This document shows positions 31,301 to 41,621 of a stretch of DNA of 58,607 nt, piece after piece. The notes under the pieces are model-generated. The model did not search any database. It saw nothing but the letters and a program-made list of their open reading frames with translations, and was not told the DNA's origin. The stretch lies in contig NZ_JACVPS010000001.1 of assembly GCF_018881755.1 (NCBI RefSeq), positions 37,986 to 96,592 on the forward strand, written 5' to 3'. The stretch comes from Polynucleobacter finlandensis (lineage in GTDB: Bacteria; Pseudomonadota; Gammaproteobacteria; Burkholderiales; Burkholderiaceae). Within the stretch, counting starts at the first letter, position 1, and each line of letters starts with the position of its first letter. Both the position numbers and the translations under genes were made by a program.

Positions 31301-33068
31301 CGAGTACTTGCGTTCCGCTGACCAGTTACAGATCAAGATGGCTCAGGGCGCTAAGCCCGGTGAAGGCGGTCAATTACCTGGTGGCAAGGTTTCTGATTAC
31401 ATTGGTAAGTTGCGTTACTCAGTGCCAGGCGTTGGTTTGATTTCTCCGCCTCCGCACCATGACATTTATTCAATTGAAGATATTGCCCAGTTGATTCATG
31501 ACTTAAAGAACGTCAATCCTGCTGCCGATGTTTCTGTAAAGCTGGTCTCCGAAGTAGGCGTTGGCACGATTGCCGCTGGTGTTGCTAAAGCGAAGGCGGA
31601 TCACGTTGTGATTGCTGGTCATGATGGCGGTACTGGCGCATCTCCTTTGTCTTCGATCAAACATGCTGGTTCCCCATGGGAATTAGGCTTAGCTGAAACC
31701 CAACAGACATTAGTGCTCAACCGCTTGCGTAGTCGCATTCGTGTTCAGGCTGATGGCCAAATGAAAACTGGTCGTGACGTAGTGATCGGTGCTTTGTTGG
31801 GCGCAGATGAATTTGGTTTTGCAACGGCACCATTGGTTGTTGAAGGTTGCATCATGATGCGTAAGTGTCACTTGAATACCTGCCCGGTGGGCGTTGCTAC
31901 CCAAGACCCAGAATTACGTAAGAAGTTTGCCGGCAAGCCAGAGCATGTTGTGAACTTCTTCTTCTTTATTGCAGAAGAAGCACGCGAGATCATGGCGCAG
32001 TTAGGTATTCGTAAGTTTGATGATCTGATTGGTCGCGTTGATCTTTTAGATACCAAAAAGGGTATTGATAACTGGAAAGTGCATGGCTTAGATTTCAGTA
32101 AGATTTTTGCTGCGCCACAGGTGCCCGCAGATGTTCCGCGTTATCAAGTACTCACACAAGATCATGGTTTGGCAAGTGCGCTCGACAATATCCTGATTGA
32201 GAAGAGTCAGCCTGCAATCCAGCGCGGCGAGAAAGTTTCTTTCATCGTTCCAGTAAAGAACGTCAACCGGACTGTCGGCGCGATGCTCTCTGGTGAAATT
32301 GCTCAGCGTTATGGCCACGCAGGCCTGCCTGATGACACTATCCACATTCAATTAAATGGCACTGCCGGACAAAGTTTTGCTGCTTTCTTGGCGCATGGCG
32401 TTACTTTGGACTTGGTTGGTGACGGCAATGACTACGTTGGTAAAGGCTTATCAGGCGGACGTGTGATTGTGCGTGCGCCACATGAGTTCCGCGGCGATAC
32501 AGCTCAAAACATTATTGTTGGCAATACGGTTCTGTATGGCGCTATTGGTGGCGAAGCCTTCTTCAACGGCGTAGCGGGAGAGCGTTTTGCTGTTCGTAAC
32601 TCTGGTGCCACAACGGTAGTTGAAGGCACAGGCGATCATGGTTGTGAATACATGACTGGCGGCACAGTAGTAGTGTTAGGCACAACCGGTCGTAACTTTG
32701 CCGCTGGTATGAGTGGTGGTATTGCTTATGTATATGACGAAGATGGCTTATTCGACAAGCGTTGCAATACCAGCATGGCTACTCTTGAAAAAGTATTGCC
32801 TTCTGCAGAGCAAATTGCCAAGATGCCTCAGGCACAGTGGCATGCTCCTATTGATGTTAAAGACGGTGGTGAGCGCTTAACGGACGAGCAAATTCTGAAG
32901 GGCTTAATTGAGCGTCATTTCCGTCACACCGGTTCAGAGCGTGCAAAAGCGCTCTTGGCCGATTGGGAAAATTCTCGTGGACGTTTTGTGAAGGTGCTCC
33001 CAACCGAGTACAAGCGTGCTTTAGGTGAGCTGTGGGAAAAAGCGCAAAACAAACCCGTTACCGCTTAA
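28323..33068 (+). CDS. gltB: Glutamate synthase large subunit (NADPH-type alpha)
   Basis: GltB turns glutamine and 2-oxoglutarate into two glutamates, completing the GS-GOGAT ammonium assimilation route. The 1581-residue product has the class II amidotransferase domain with the nucleophile Cys26 (EHDACGVGF), which must be exposed by propeptide removal, then the central domain, the FMN domain ([35 protein letters not shown] region), the 3Fe-4S cysteines Cys1176, Cys1182 and Cys1187, and the C-terminal beta-helix. gltD follows 47 bases later. Confidence 0.98.
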   Translation: MTTQTNTDLRPIAQGLYDPRNEHDACGVGFVAHIKGKKSHEIVAQGLKILENLDHRGAVGADPLMGDGAGILIQIPDMLYREEMAKQGVTLPPFGEYGVGMIFLPKENASRLACEQELERTVRLEGQVVLGWRDVPVDVKLPMSPTVRKTEPFIRQIFIGRGRDIMTTDALERKLYVIRKTASHAIQDLHLKHGKEYFVASMSARTIVYKGLLLANQVGAYYEDLQDPRTVSALALVHQRFSTNTFPAWELAHPYRMIAHNGEINTVKGNVNWVNAREGAVSSPVLGDDLKKLWPLIYPGQSDTACFDNCLELLVMAGYPLAQAMMMMIPEAWEQHTLMDENRRAFYEYHAAMMEPWDGPAAMAFTDGRQIGATLDRNGLRPARYYVTDDDLVIMASEAGVLPIPENKIVQKWRLQPGKMFMIDMEQGRIIDDIELKNAVSKAKPYKSWIDAVRVKLDEVDSSKDDIVDEKTTIRPAAKLLDRQQAFGYTQEDIKYLMAPMAMNGEEAIGSMGNDSPLAVLSNKNKPLYNYFKQLFAQVTNPPIDSIRENMVMSLVSFIGPKPNLLDTNNINPPMRLEVSQPILDFDDMTKIRHIGHYTNGKFRSYELDICYPAVWGKAGIEARLASLCAEAADAVRSGYNILIVSDRQVDEKHVAIPALLATSAIHQHLVEKGLRTSVGLVVETGSARETHHFALLAGYGAEAVHPYLAMETLAELAKGLSGDLSAEKAVKNFIKAVGKGLQKVMSKMGISTYMSYTGSQIFEAIGLNHEVIDQYFKGTPSNVGGIGVFEVAEEALRMHTGAFGDDPVLTNMLEAGGEYAFRIRGENHMWTPDTIAKLQHSTRIGAEKGYQTYKEYANIINDQSKRQMTLRGLFEFKIDPAKAIPLDEVESAKEIVKRFATGAMSLGSISTEAHATLAIAMNRIGGKSNTGEGGEDPNRYVNELKGIPIKKGETLASILGSDVVEANIPLLDGDSLRSKIKQVASGRFGVTTEYLRSADQLQIKMAQGAKPGEGGQLPGGKVSDYIGKLRYSVPGVGLISPPPHHDIYSIEDIAQLIHDLKNVNPAADVSVKLVSEVGVGTIAAGVAKAKADHVVIAGHDGGTGASPLSSIKHAGSPWELGLAETQQTLVLNRLRSRIRVQADGQMKTGRDVVIGALLGADEFGFATAPLVVEGCIMMRKCHLNTCPVGVATQDPELRKKFAGKPEHVVNFFFFIAEEAREIMAQLGIRKFDDLIGRVDLLDTKKGIDNWKVHGLDFSKIFAAPQVPADVPRYQVLTQDHGLASALDNILIEKSQPAIQRGEKVSFIVPVKNVNRTVGAMLSGEIAQRYGHAGLPDDTIHIQLNGTAGQSFAAFLAHGVTLDLVGDGNDYVGKGLSGGRVIVRAPHEFRGDTAQNIIVGNTVLYGAIGGEAFFNGVAGERFAVRNSGATTVVEGTGDHGCEYMTGGTVVVLGTTGRNFAAGMSGGIAYVYDEDGLFDKRCNTSMATLEKVLPSAEQIAKMPQAQWHAPIDVKDGGERLTDEQILKGLIERHFRHTGSERAKALLADWENSRGRFVKVLPTEYKRALGELWEKAQNKPVTA

Positions 33069-33115
33069 TTTACTTAATCAACACAGACAGTTAGAAAAGA
33101 TACTAAGGATTCGAT

Positions 33116-34579
33116 ATGGGTAAGGTCACAGGATTTATGGAGTTTGAGCGCGTAAATGAAACTTACGAAGCGCCTGCTAAACGCCTCCATCACTACAAAG
33201 AGTTTGTTGCTGCTTTAACGGATGAAGAGGCAAAAGTTCAGGGCGCACGTTGTATGGACTGCGGCATCCCGTTTTGTAATAACGGTTGCCCAGTAAACAA
33301 CATCATTCCGGATTTTAATGACTTGGTATTTCACAACGATTGGAAGAATGCATTAGATGTATTGCAATCGACCAATAACTTCCCTGAATTTACTGGCCGT
33401 ATTTGCCCAGCGCCTTGTGAGGCTGCTTGTACTTTAGGTATTAATCGCGCTCCGGTTGGCATTAAGTCAATCGAGCACGCCATTATTGATAAGGGTTGGG
33501 AAAGTGGTTGGGTTAAGCCACAACCTGCTAAAACTAAAACTGGTAAAAAAGTGGCTGTAGTTGGTGGCGGCCCTGCTGGTATGGCAGCTGCGCAGCAATT
33601 GGCGCGCGTTGGCCATGATGTCACTGTATTTGAGAAGAACGATCGCATTGGTGGTTTACTCCGGTACGGTATCCCTGACTTCAAAATGGAGAAGTGGTTA
33701 ATTGATCGCCGCGTTGAGCAGATGCAAGCTGAAGGCGTCAAGTTTGAAACAGGTGTCTTTGTTGGTAAAGAAGCTATCGGCGCTGAAGTTAAAAATTATT
33801 CAACAAAAACAGTTTCACCAGATCAGTTGATGAAAGATTTTGATGCGGTAGTGATCACGGGTGGTGCAGAGCAACCTCGTGATCTTCCTGTTCCAGGTCG
33901 TGAGCTAGCTGGCGTTCATTACGCTTTGGAATTTTTGATTCCACAAAATAAAGAGAATGCTGGCGACTTTAAGAATGACATTTCTGCGGCAGGTAAGAGT
34001 GTGGTCGTGATTGGTGGTGGTGATACTGGGTCTGACTGCGTCGGCACATCAAATCGCCATGGCGCAGCAAAAGTCACTCAATTTGAGCTAATGCCACAAC
34101 CACCGGAAGAAGAAAATAAGCCATTGGTATGGCCTTATTGGCCAACGAAATTGCGCACTTCCTCATCGCATGATGAAGGTTGTGATCGTGATTGGTCGGT
34201 CGCTACTAAGCGTTTTGAAGGTAAAAACGGCAAACTTGAGAAACTCATCTGCGTTCGCTTGGAGTGGAAAGACGGCAAGATGACAGAAATGCCAAATTCA
34301 GAATTCGAAATCAAGGCCGATCTAGTCTTCTTGGCAATGGGCTTTGTATCTCCAGCACAACAAGTGCTCAATGCTTTTGGTGTTGAAAAAGATGCTCGCG
34401 GTAACGCAAAAGCAACAGTAGAGGGTCAAAAAGCCTATCAAACGAACGTTGCTAAGGTGTTTGCTGCAGGTGATATGCGTCGCGGGCAATCTTTGGTGGT
34501 TTGGGCGATTCGTGAAGGCCGTCAATGCGCCCAAGCAGTAGACCAGTATTTAATGGGGTCATCTGTTTTACCCCGATAA
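33116..34579 (+). CDS. gltD: Glutamate synthase small subunit (beta)
   Basis: GltD takes electrons from NADPH through FAD to the iron-sulfur clusters of GltB. The 487-residue product has cysteine clusters [14 protein letters not shown] and CPAPCEAAC near the N-terminus, a first dinucleotide site [28 protein letters not shown] split around residue 150, and a second [23 protein letters not shown]-type C-terminal sequence ending [14 protein letters not shown] matches the family. AAGGAT precedes the ATG. Confidence 0.98.
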   Translation: MGKVTGFMEFERVNETYEAPAKRLHHYKEFVAALTDEEAKVQGARCMDCGIPFCNNGCPVNNIIPDFNDLVFHNDWKNALDVLQSTNNFPEFTGRICPAPCEAACTLGINRAPVGIKSIEHAIIDKGWESGWVKPQPAKTKTGKKVAVVGGGPAGMAAAQQLARVGHDVTVFEKNDRIGGLLRYGIPDFKMEKWLIDRRVEQMQAEGVKFETGVFVGKEAIGAEVKNYSTKTVSPDQLMKDFDAVVITGGAEQPRDLPVPGRELAGVHYALEFLIPQNKENAGDFKNDISAAGKSVVVIGGGDTGSDCVGTSNRHGAAKVTQFELMPQPPEEENKPLVWPYWPTKLRTSSSHDEGCDRDWSVATKRFEGKNGKLEKLICVRLEWKDGKMTEMPNSEFEIKADLVFLAMGFVSPAQQVLNAFGVEKDARGNAKATVEGQKAYQTNVAKVFAAGDMRRGQSLVVWAIREGRQCAQAVDQYLMGSSVLPR

Positions 34580-34589
34580 TATCGGAGAT

Positions 34590-35444
34590 ATGAACAGTAG
34601 CCAGCCAAACTCATTGGATGTAAGTAAGCAAGCTGCAGGTGAAGTTGTCGTCTCTATTAAAGACGTCAACTTTTCTTATGCACCAGGCGAAAGACAAATT
34701 TTATCTGGCCTCAGTATGGAGTTTCGACGTGGTCAGGTAGTTGCTGTGATGGGTGGCTCCGGATGTGGCAAGACCACAATCCTTCGTTTGATCGGCGGGC
34801 AATTTAATGCTCAATCAGGTCAGGTTCTATTTGAAGGTCAAGACATTGGCAAGATGAATGGTGCCAAGTTGATGGCTGCCCGTCGTCGCATGGGAATGCT
34901 TTTTCAGTTTGGCGCTTTGTTCACCGACCTGAGTGTTTTTGAAAACGTTGCTTTTCCACTTCGCGAACATACAGATCTCAGTGAAGAACTCTTGCACTCC
35001 TTAGTGCTCATGAAGTTGAATGCAGTAGGTTTGCGCGGTGCGAGAGACTTAATGCCTTCACAAATTTCTGGTGGTATGGCAAGGCGTGTTGCCCTCGCTA
35101 GAGCAATTGCTTTAGATCCACCGCTCATCATGTATGACGAGCCATTTGCTGGCCTGGACCCTATTTCTCTTGGTATTACAGCGCGCCTAATTCGCGATCT
35201 GAATAACGCCCTGGGAGCCACGAGTTTATTGGTTACGCACGATGTTGAAGAAACTTTTGCCATTGCTGATTATGTGTATTTCATAGCGAATGGCCGCATT
35301 GGTGCAGAAGGAACTCCTGAGGAATTGAGTCGCTCAACAGATCCTTTTGTCAGACAATTTTTAGATGCGGCGCCAGATGGCCCTGTACCCTTTCATTACC
35401 CAGGAAAAAGTTTAGAAGAAGATTTTGGAGTGAGCATCTCATGA
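34590..35444 (+). CDS. mlaF: Phospholipid transport ATP-binding protein MlaF
   Basis: MlaF is the ATPase of the MlaFEDB inner-membrane complex that moves phospholipids between the membranes and keeps outer-membrane asymmetry. The 284-residue product has Walker A GGSGCGKT (55-62), the signature QISGGMARRVALARAIA, Walker B LIMYDEPFAGLDP, and the H-loop LVTHDVEE. GGAG precedes the ATG 10 bases after gltD. The stop overlaps mlaE by four bases. Confidence 0.95.
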   Translation: MNSSQPNSLDVSKQAAGEVVVSIKDVNFSYAPGERQILSGLSMEFRRGQVVAVMGGSGCGKTTILRLIGGQFNAQSGQVLFEGQDIGKMNGAKLMAARRRMGMLFQFGALFTDLSVFENVAFPLREHTDLSEELLHSLVLMKLNAVGLRGARDLMPSQISGGMARRVALARAIALDPPLIMYDEPFAGLDPISLGITARLIRDLNNALGATSLLVTHDVEETFAIADYVYFIANGRIGAEGTPEELSRSTDPFVRQFLDAAPDGPVPFHYPGKSLEEDFGVSIS

Positions 35445-36229
35445 CCATGCTTCTGAATTTATTAGGCGATCTTGGATTCTTTGTGCGTCGCAATTTAAGC
35501 AGCCTTGGTTTGGCTGCTCGTATGTTTGCAGCAGTGATCGCACGCTCAGGATTCTTGCTCAAAAGACCGCGTTTGGTGATTGATCAAATTCTGTTTGTGG
35601 GCAATCATTCTTTTGTGATCATTGCAGTCTCAGGATTATTTGTTGGCTTCGTTTTGGGTTTGCAGGGTTACTACACCTTAAATCGTTATGGCTCAGAACA
35701 AGCGCTTGGCCTATTGGTTGCCCTCTCGTTAACTCGTGAGTTGGGCCCCGTGATTACCGCTTTATTGTTTGCCGGTAGAGCTGGCACTTCCTTAACTGCG
35801 GAGATTGGCCTGATGAAGGCTGGCGAACAATTAACTGCTATGGAAATGATGGCAGTTGATCCCTTGGGCCGTGTGATTGCGCCACGACTTTGGGCAGGCA
35901 TTATTTCCATGCCAATCTTGGCAACTATTTTTACAGCGGTCGGTATTCTTGGGGGCTACCTTGTTGGCGTGCCTTTGATTGGAGTCGACTCCGGAGCCTT
36001 CTGGTCGCAGATGCAGGGCGGGGTTGATCTGTTTTCAGATATTGGCAATGGCTTAATTAAAAGCACGGTGTTTGGTGTGGCGGTCACTTTTATTGCCCTA
36101 TACCAGGGCTATGAATCCAAGCCTACACCTGAAGGCGTTTCGCAAGCCACTACTCGTACGGTAGTGATTTCTTCTTTATCGGTTTTAGCATTAGATTTCT
36201 TGCTAACCGCGATGATGTTCTCAAATTAG
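35441..36229 (+). CDS. mlaE: Phospholipid transport permease MlaE
   Basis: MlaE is the permease dimer of the Mla complex. The 262-residue product is a typical MlaE with five or six membrane helices and the conserved ELGPVITALLFAGRAGTSLTAEIG, which includes the interfacial EIG loop, and KSTVFGVAVTFIALYQGYE. Translation is coupled to mlaF by an ATGA overlap. Confidence 0.95.
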   Translation: MTMLLNLLGDLGFFVRRNLSSLGLAARMFAAVIARSGFLLKRPRLVIDQILFVGNHSFVIIAVSGLFVGFVLGLQGYYTLNRYGSEQALGLLVALSLTRELGPVITALLFAGRAGTSLTAEIGLMKAGEQLTAMEMMAVDPLGRVIAPRLWAGIISMPILATIFTAVGILGGYLVGVPLIGVDSGAFWSQMQGGVDLFSDIGNGLIKSTVFGVAVTFIALYQGYESKPTPEGVSQATTRTVVISSLSVLALDFLLTAMMFSN

Positions 36230-36250
36230 AAAGAATAAACTGGGGCTCTT

Positions 36251-36733
36251 ATGAGAAAAAGTGCAATTGATGTTTGGGTAGGAATTTTTGTTGCTATTGG
36301 TTTACTAGCAGCTCTATTTCTCGCACTGAAGGTTGGCAATATGAATGCAGTGTCATTCGCGCCAACATACAAAATTTCTGCACGCTTTGACAATATCGGC
36401 GGCCTCAAACCTCGCGCACCAGTGAAAAGTGCGGGTGTAGTGGTTGGCAGAATTGCTAATATTTCTTTCGATGACAAAACTTATCAAGCAACTGTGGTGA
36501 TGACTATTGAAGATTCCTATAAGTTTCCGAAGGACTCTTCCGCAAAGATTTTGACATCTGGTTTATTAGGTGAGCAATATATTGGTCTTGAGGCGGGCGG
36601 CTCAGATGATATGTTGACCAACGGCGAAAAGATTGCGCAGACACAATCAGCCATTGTTTTAGAAAATTTGATCAGCCAGTTCCTTTACAACAAAGCAGCA
36701 GATAGCGGCCAAGAAAAGGGCGCAGCAAAATGA
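36251..36733 (+). CDS. mlaD: Phospholipid-binding MCE protein MlaD
   Basis: MlaD forms the hexameric periplasmic ring over MlaE. The 160-residue product has one N-terminal membrane helix (about residues 8-28, AIDVWVGIFVAIGLLAALFL) and one MCE domain with ARFDNIGGLKPRAPVKSAGVVVGRI and GLLGEQYIGLEAGG. The stop overlaps the mlaA start by four bases. Confidence 0.95.
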   Translation: MRKSAIDVWVGIFVAIGLLAALFLALKVGNMNAVSFAPTYKISARFDNIGGLKPRAPVKSAGVVVGRIANISFDDKTYQATVVMTIEDSYKFPKDSSAKILTSGLLGEQYIGLEAGGSDDMLTNGEKIAQTQSAIVLENLISQFLYNKAADSGQEKGAAK

Positions 36734-37482
36734 TGTTGTTCCTTATGCGCAAAGTCAAGATGGCAGTCTTGCTAAGTTTGATTGCCTCCTTCGTTGGCTG
36801 CGCATCCATTCCTGCTGGCGTAGAGCGCTCTCCTCAGGATCCTTGGGAGCCATTTAACCGTTCAGTGTTTGAATTTAACGAAGGCCTAGATGCTTATCTG
36901 TTAAAGCCAGTGGTTGCGGGTTATCGATTTGTATTGCCTGAATTTGTACGCGAAGGAGTTTATAACTTCTTTAGTAATTACAACGACATTTACACCGCCC
37001 TATTTAACTTGTTGCAAGGTAAGCCAGACTATGCCCTTAATGACTTCATGCGGGTAGTGGTCAATACCACTATGGGGCTCGGTGGGCTTATCGATCTTGC
37101 AACTCCCGGTGGACTGGAAAAGCATAAGGAAGATTGGGGTCAAACATTGGGTGTTTGGGGTGTACCCTCTGGACCTTATGTGGTCTTACCTTTCTTTGGC
37201 CCAAGTAATGTGCGCGATACCTTTGGTACGGTGGCAGATTTGGAGTCAGACTATTTATTTAGCTTCGTGAAGGATATTGGTCTGCGAAATAGTATTACTG
37301 GTTTGCGTGTAGTGAACGCACGTAATACCTACTATGAGGCTGGTGATTTATTAGATGGCGCTGCAATTGATAAGTACAGCTTTATGCGTGATGCGTATAT
37401 TCAAAGACGCGCCTATCAGATTGACGAGGGAAGAGACGACGAGGAGCCTCGAATGCCTCCTTACGAGAATGGATATCAGTAA
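36730..37482 (+). CDS. mlaA: Outer-membrane lipoprotein MlaA (VacJ)
   Basis: MlaA removes misplaced phospholipids from the outer leaflet of the outer membrane. The 250-residue product has a lipobox (FVGC, Cys24), then DPWEPFNRSVFEFNEGLDAYLLKPV, the family signature, and TLGVWGVPSGPYVVLPFFGPSNVRD. It is placed inside the mlaFED-C-B run here, as in other betaproteobacteria, whereas E. coli has it elsewhere. Confidence 0.94.
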   Translation: MMLFLMRKVKMAVLLSLIASFVGCASIPAGVERSPQDPWEPFNRSVFEFNEGLDAYLLKPVVAGYRFVLPEFVREGVYNFFSNYNDIYTALFNLLQGKPDYALNDFMRVVVNTTMGLGGLIDLATPGGLEKHKEDWGQTLGVWGVPSGPYVVLPFFGPSNVRDTFGTVADLESDYLFSFVKDIGLRNSITGLRVVNARNTYYEAGDLLDGAAIDKYSFMRDAYIQRRAYQIDEGRDDEEPRMPPYENGYQ

Positions 37483-37535
37483 GTCTGAGTAGCTCAATAA
37501 AATCTCATCGATATATAAATAACTAAATAGAACAT

Positions 37536-38177
37536 ATGAAAATCCACACAATAACTTCTAAATTTTTAGCCGCAAGCGCGTTATTAGTTTCTGGCGCCCT
37601 TTTCGCGCAGGTGCCCGATCAATCAACGCCCCCAGACGTCTTAATTAAGATGGTGGTTACTGAAGTGATGGCAATGGTAAAGGCTGATCCCGATACCCAA
37701 AAAGGCAATATTCCTAAGGTTGTGGATTTAGTTGAGAAGAAAATTGTTCCATATACCGACATGCGTCGCACTACAGAAATGGCGATGGGCCCTAATTGGA
37801 AAAAGGCAACTCCTGAGCAACAGGCTCAATTGACCTCCGAGTTTAAGAATTTGCTCATTCGCACATACTCGGGGGCTTTGAGTCAGCTACGTGATCAAAC
37901 TGTGCAATTCAAAGCTCTACGTGCCGCACCTGATGACAAAGAAGTGGTTGTTAAAACCGTAGTGCTTGGTCGTGGTGATCCGGTGCCTTTAGATTACCGT
38001 CTTGAGAAAACAGCCACTGGTTGGAAGGTCTACGACATGAACATCATGGGCGTTTGGTTGGTTGAGGCTTATCGCAATCAGTTCTCTAACCAAATTAATC
38101 AAAACGGCGTTGAAGGCCTTGTGAAGTTTTTGCAAGACCGCAATAAACAATTGGCTACTGCTAAGCCAGTCAATTAA
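37536..38177 (+). CDS. mlaC: Periplasmic phospholipid-binding protein MlaC
   Basis: MlaC shuttles phospholipids through the periplasm between MlaA and MlaFEDB. The 213-residue product has a signal peptide ending near residue 25 (GALFAQ) and the family region KIVPYTDMRRTTEMAMGPNWKKATPEQQ with YDMNIMGVWLVEAYRNQF near the C-terminus. Confidence 0.94.
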   Translation: MKIHTITSKFLAASALLVSGALFAQVPDQSTPPDVLIKMVVTEVMAMVKADPDTQKGNIPKVVDLVEKKIVPYTDMRRTTEMAMGPNWKKATPEQQAQLTSEFKNLLIRTYSGALSQLRDQTVQFKALRAAPDDKEVVVKTVVLGRGDPVPLDYRLEKTATGWKVYDMNIMGVWLVEAYRNQFSNQINQNGVEGLVKFLQDRNKQLATAKPVN

Positions 38178-38195
38178 TCATTCAGTATAGACATC

Positions 38196-38453
38196 ATGCC
38201 CTTTCTTTTGCCTAAAAAAGTAACGCAAGAAAATGCTTTGCAGCTGCAAAAAGAGGGCTTATTAAATAGCCCAAGTTTGCGCTCGATTGATTGCTCTGAA
38301 TTAAAAGACTTTGATTCGACAGTGTTAACTGTTTTGTTGGCGTGGCAGAAAAAACTAGTAGCTGAAGGCCAATTTATTTCGATAGATGGCGCACCGGCTA
38401 AGCTGAAGGTGTTGGCCGGTGTTTACGGTGTTGCTACATTGCTAGGCTTGTAA
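38196..38453 (+). CDS. mlaB: STAS-domain protein MlaB
   Basis: MlaB is the cytoplasmic STAS partner that stabilises and activates MlaF. The 85-residue product is short, but the STAS core SIDCSELKDFDSTVLTVLLAW (contains the helix-capping DS-T) is visible, followed by GAPAKLKVLAGVYGV. The call rests on this and on the mla context. Its stop codon shares one base with the next start (TAATG). Confidence 0.85.
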   Translation: MPFLLPKKVTQENALQLQKEGLLNSPSLRSIDCSELKDFDSTVLTVLLAWQKKLVAEGQFISIDGAPAKLKVLAGVYGVATLLGL

Positions 38454-39217
38454 TGGCGATGCATTCTGCAATATCTATTCAAAATATATCCAAGCAATAT
38501 GGAGCACTGCAGGCCTTAGATGATGTTTCATTGACCATTGAGCCAGGAGAGTTTTTCGGTTTGTTGGGTCCGAATGGTGCCGGCAAAACTACTTTGATTT
38601 CTATCTTGGCTGGCCTGGTTAGGCCCACTCATGGTCATGCAGCCATTATGGGCGCTGATGTTCAGAAGGGGTTTCGTGAGGCGCGCCGGATGCTGGGCGT
38701 GGTTCCTCAAGAGCTGGTCTTTGATCCCTTCTTTACCGTTCGTGAAACTTTACGTTTTCAATCCGGTTATTTCGGGATTAAAAACAACGATTCGTGGATT
38801 GATGAGATTATGGCCAATCTTGATCTCACCTCCAAAGCGGATAGCAATATGCGTTCCTTGTCTGGTGGGATGAAGCGTCGAGTGCTTGTCGCTCAGGCTT
38901 TAGTCCATAGACCGCCAGTCATTATTTTGGACGAACCGACTGCTGGAGTGGATGTTGAGTTGCGTCAATCCTTATGGCAATTTATTAGTCGATTGAATCA
39001 AGATGGCCATACGATTGTTCTGACTACCCATTACCTGGAAGAGGCGGAAGCTTTGTGTCAACGCATTGCAATGCTTAAACAAGGCAAGATTGTGGCTTTA
39101 GACACCACTGCTAATTTATTAAGTCGTTACGGATCTGTCAAAAAAGATGGTGAAGGTAAAACTGACTTAGAAGAAGTCTTCGTCAACATCATGTCGGGGG
39201 TGCGCAATGAAGCATAG
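38453..39217 (+). CDS. ABC-2 type exporter, ATP-binding protein
   Basis: A 254-residue ABC ATPase with Walker A GPNGAGKTT, signature LSGGMKRRVLVAQALVH and Walker B VIILDEPTAGVD, most like the YadG/CcmA-type drug or polysaccharide exporters. It overlaps both mlaB (one base) and its permease (11 bases), so it is probably transcribed with the mla genes. The substrate is unknown. The start could also be the ATG at 38459 (MHSAISIQN). Confidence 0.9.
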   Translation: MAMHSAISIQNISKQYGALQALDDVSLTIEPGEFFGLLGPNGAGKTTLISILAGLVRPTHGHAAIMGADVQKGFREARRMLGVVPQELVFDPFFTVRETLRFQSGYFGIKNNDSWIDEIMANLDLTSKADSNMRSLSGGMKRRVLVAQALVHRPPVIILDEPTAGVDVELRQSLWQFISRLNQDGHTIVLTTHYLEEAEALCQRIAMLKQGKIVALDTTANLLSRYGSVKKDGEGKTDLEEVFVNIMSGVRNEA

Positions 39218-39995
39218 CCTTAATCGACCCGCCCTTGAGTACGGCAGCGGTTTCCCGACATTATTGTTTAAGGAAGTAAAGCGCTTTTATAAAGTGGCTT
39301 TCCAGACGGTCGCTGCGCCGGTGCTTACGGCAGTGCTCTATCTCATGATCTTTGGCCATGTTCTTGAGGGTAGGGAAGTTTATGGACGCTTAAGTTATAC
39401 GGCTTTCTTAATACCGGGTCTTGTGATGATGAGCGTTTTACAAAATGCGTTTGCTAATACATCGTCTTCCTTGATTCAATCCAAGGTGACCGGTAATTTG
39501 GTGTTTGTTTTGCTGGCTCCCCTAAGTCATTTCGAGTTTTACTCTGCTTATATTTTGGCTGCAGTATTTCGGGGAATTGTTGTGGGACTAGGCGTACTGT
39601 TAATTACTATCTGGTTCGCAACGCCTACCTTAGAGTATCCATTGTGGATTTTGGCGTTTGCTTTCTTGGGTGCAGCAATTTTGGGAAGTCTTGGTTTGAT
39701 AGCAGGTATTTGGGCTGATAAATATGACCAGTTAGCTGCTTTTCAGAACTTCATCATCATGCCTGCAACAATGTTGTCAGGCGTTTTTTACTCCATCCAC
39801 TCTTTACCGCCAGCGTGGCAAGTAGTGTCACATTTCAATCCGTTTTTTTACATGATTGATGGCTTCCGTTACGGCTTTTTTGGAGTTTCAGATAACTCCC
39901 CTTGGAGCAGCTTAGTGATTGTGTTCTGCTTTTTTGTAGTGGTGTCAGTCATTGCTTTACGCCTGTTGCAAAAGGGCTATAAGCTCCGTTATTAA
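39207..39995 (+). CDS. ABC-2 type exporter, permease
   Basis: A 262-residue membrane protein of the ABC-2 family (YadH-like), with six predicted helices. It has FLIPGLVMMSVLQNAFANTSSSLIQSKVTGNL and the ABC-2 region with GVFYSIHSLPPAWQ and FNPFFYMIDGFRYGFFG. It pairs with the preceding ATPase. The link to mla genes is common in betaproteobacteria, but its cargo is not known to me. Confidence 0.9.
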   Translation: MKHSLNRPALEYGSGFPTLLFKEVKRFYKVAFQTVAAPVLTAVLYLMIFGHVLEGREVYGRLSYTAFLIPGLVMMSVLQNAFANTSSSLIQSKVTGNLVFVLLAPLSHFEFYSAYILAAVFRGIVVGLGVLLITIWFATPTLEYPLWILAFAFLGAAILGSLGLIAGIWADKYDQLAAFQNFIIMPATMLSGVFYSIHSLPPAWQVVSHFNPFFYMIDGFRYGFFGVSDNSPWSSLVIVFCFFVVVSVIALRLLQKGYKLRY

Positions 39996-40028
39996 TTGTT
40001 GAAAACCCGAGTTTGATTAGGAAAAGAA

Positions 40029-40277
40029 ATGCTACCCACCCCAGAACAAATTGAAGACTACATCAAGCAAGGGATAACCTGCACCCACATTCAAGTTGAG
40101 GGCGATGGCCAGCACTTTTTTGCAACCATCGTGAGCCCTGAGTTTGAAGGCAAGCGTTTGGTGCAGCGCCACCAATTGGTATATGGTGCAATGGGCGATC
40201 GTATGAAAGCAGAAGTCCACGCCTTATCAATTAAGGCATTTACACCTGAAGAATTTGCACAAAATTCAGCGGCATAA
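40029..40277 (+). CDS. ibaG: BolA family protein IbaG/YrbA
   Basis: An 82-residue BolA-like protein. BolA/IbaG proteins bind monothiol glutaredoxins and iron-sulfur clusters. CTHIQVEGDGQHFFATIVSPEFEGKRLVQRHQLVYGA matches the family, including the conserved RH near residue 53, and Cys18 could be a cluster ligand. It lies between the ABC exporter and murA, as yrbA does in E. coli and Burkholderia. Confidence 0.92.
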   Translation: MLPTPEQIEDYIKQGITCTHIQVEGDGQHFFATIVSPEFEGKRLVQRHQLVYGAMGDRMKAEVHALSIKAFTPEEFAQNSAA

Positions 40278-40326
40278 AAAATACATCATCACACATTAAT
40301 TAATAAGTTTTTACTGGAATCGTTTC

Positions 40327-41601
40327 ATGGATAAATTACGAATGGTTGGCGGCACTCCTCTCAATGGAGAGGTGGTGATTGCTGGCGCTAAAAATGCCGC
40401 ATTGCCAATTCTGTGTGCTTGTCTATTGACTGATCAACCAGTTGTATTGCGCAATGTTCCTGATTTGCAAGACGTGCGTACCATGCTCAAACTTTTGCAA
40501 GAAATTGGCGTAACGGTTGATTTTCCGAGTCCTGACGATCAAAGTCATATGGTGTTGAATGCGGCGGTCATTAAAAGTTCAGAAGCTACTTATGAGATGG
40601 TAAAGACCATGCGCGCTTCCATCTTGGTACTTGGCCCACTGTTGGCCAGAATGCATAGCGCTAAGGTTTCATTGCCAGGTGGTTGCGCTATTGGTGCACG
40701 ACCAGTGGATCAGCACATCAAAGGCTTGAAGGCGATGGGCGCCAGCATCAAAATTAAGAGCGGCTATATTCAAGCTGAAACTAAGTCACAGTCAGATCGT
40801 CTAAAGGGCACCTCCATCTTGACTGACATGGTTACCGTAACCGGTACTGAGAATTTGTTGATGGCTGCCACTTTGGCATCGGGCACTACCATTTTAGAAA
40901 ATGCTGCTCGCGAGCCTGAGGTTGGCGACTTGGCTGAATTGTTAGTGAAGATGGGCGCAAAGATTTCTGGCATTGGTAGTGATCGTCTGGTAATTGAAGG
41001 AGTGAAAAAACTTCATGGTGCTGAGCATTCAGTTATCCCAGATCGTATTGAGGCGGGTACATTCTTGTGTGCTGTTGCTGCCACTGGGGGTGAGATCACC
41101 GTTAAGCATTGTCGTCCCGATACTTTGGATGCTGTGATTGTTAAGTTAAAAGAAGCGGGTTTGCAAATGGAGGTTGGTCCCGACTGGATTAAGGCCTCGA
41201 TGCAAGGTCGCCCCAAGGCAGTCAATTTCCGTACCTCTGAGTACCCAGCTTTCCCGACAGATATGCAGGCACAGCTGATGACAGTTAATGCAATCGCATC
41301 GGGTAACTCAACGATTACAGAAACGATTTTTGAAAACCGCTTTATGCACGTACAAGAGCTCAATCGTTTGGGAGCCGATATTGCCATTGAGGGTAATACG
41401 GCGATTGCTCAGGGAGTGGAAAAGCTCTCTGGTGCGATTGTGATGGCTACCGATTTACGAGCCTCAGCTAGTTTAGTGATTGCTGGATTGGCTGCCCAGG
41501 GCGAAACCCAGGTAGACCGGATTTACCACTTAGATCGTGGCTATGACCGCATGGAGCAGAAGTTAACTCTCTTAGGCGCCAATATTGAGCGCGTGAAGTA
41601 A
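40327..41601 (+). CDS. murA: UDP-N-acetylglucosamine 1-carboxyvinyltransferase
   Basis: MurA makes the first committed peptidoglycan precursor from UDP-GlcNAc and phosphoenolpyruvate. The 424-residue product has [11 protein letters not shown] with the conserved lysine and Cys120 in [13 protein letters not shown], the fosfomycin target. It is followed by hisG 20 bases later, a typical Burkholderiales junction. Confidence 0.97.
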   Translation: MDKLRMVGGTPLNGEVVIAGAKNAALPILCACLLTDQPVVLRNVPDLQDVRTMLKLLQEIGVTVDFPSPDDQSHMVLNAAVIKSSEATYEMVKTMRASILVLGPLLARMHSAKVSLPGGCAIGARPVDQHIKGLKAMGASIKIKSGYIQAETKSQSDRLKGTSILTDMVTVTGTENLLMAATLASGTTILENAAREPEVGDLAELLVKMGAKISGIGSDRLVIEGVKKLHGAEHSVIPDRIEAGTFLCAVAATGGEITVKHCRPDTLDAVIVKLKEAGLQMEVGPDWIKASMQGRPKAVNFRTSEYPAFPTDMQAQLMTVNAIASGNSTITETIFENRFMHVQELNRLGADIAIEGNTAIAQGVEKLSGAIVMATDLRASASLVIAGLAAQGETQVDRIYHLDRGYDRMEQKLTLLGANIERVK

Positions 41602-41621
41602 GGCTGATGGATAATTAGTCC

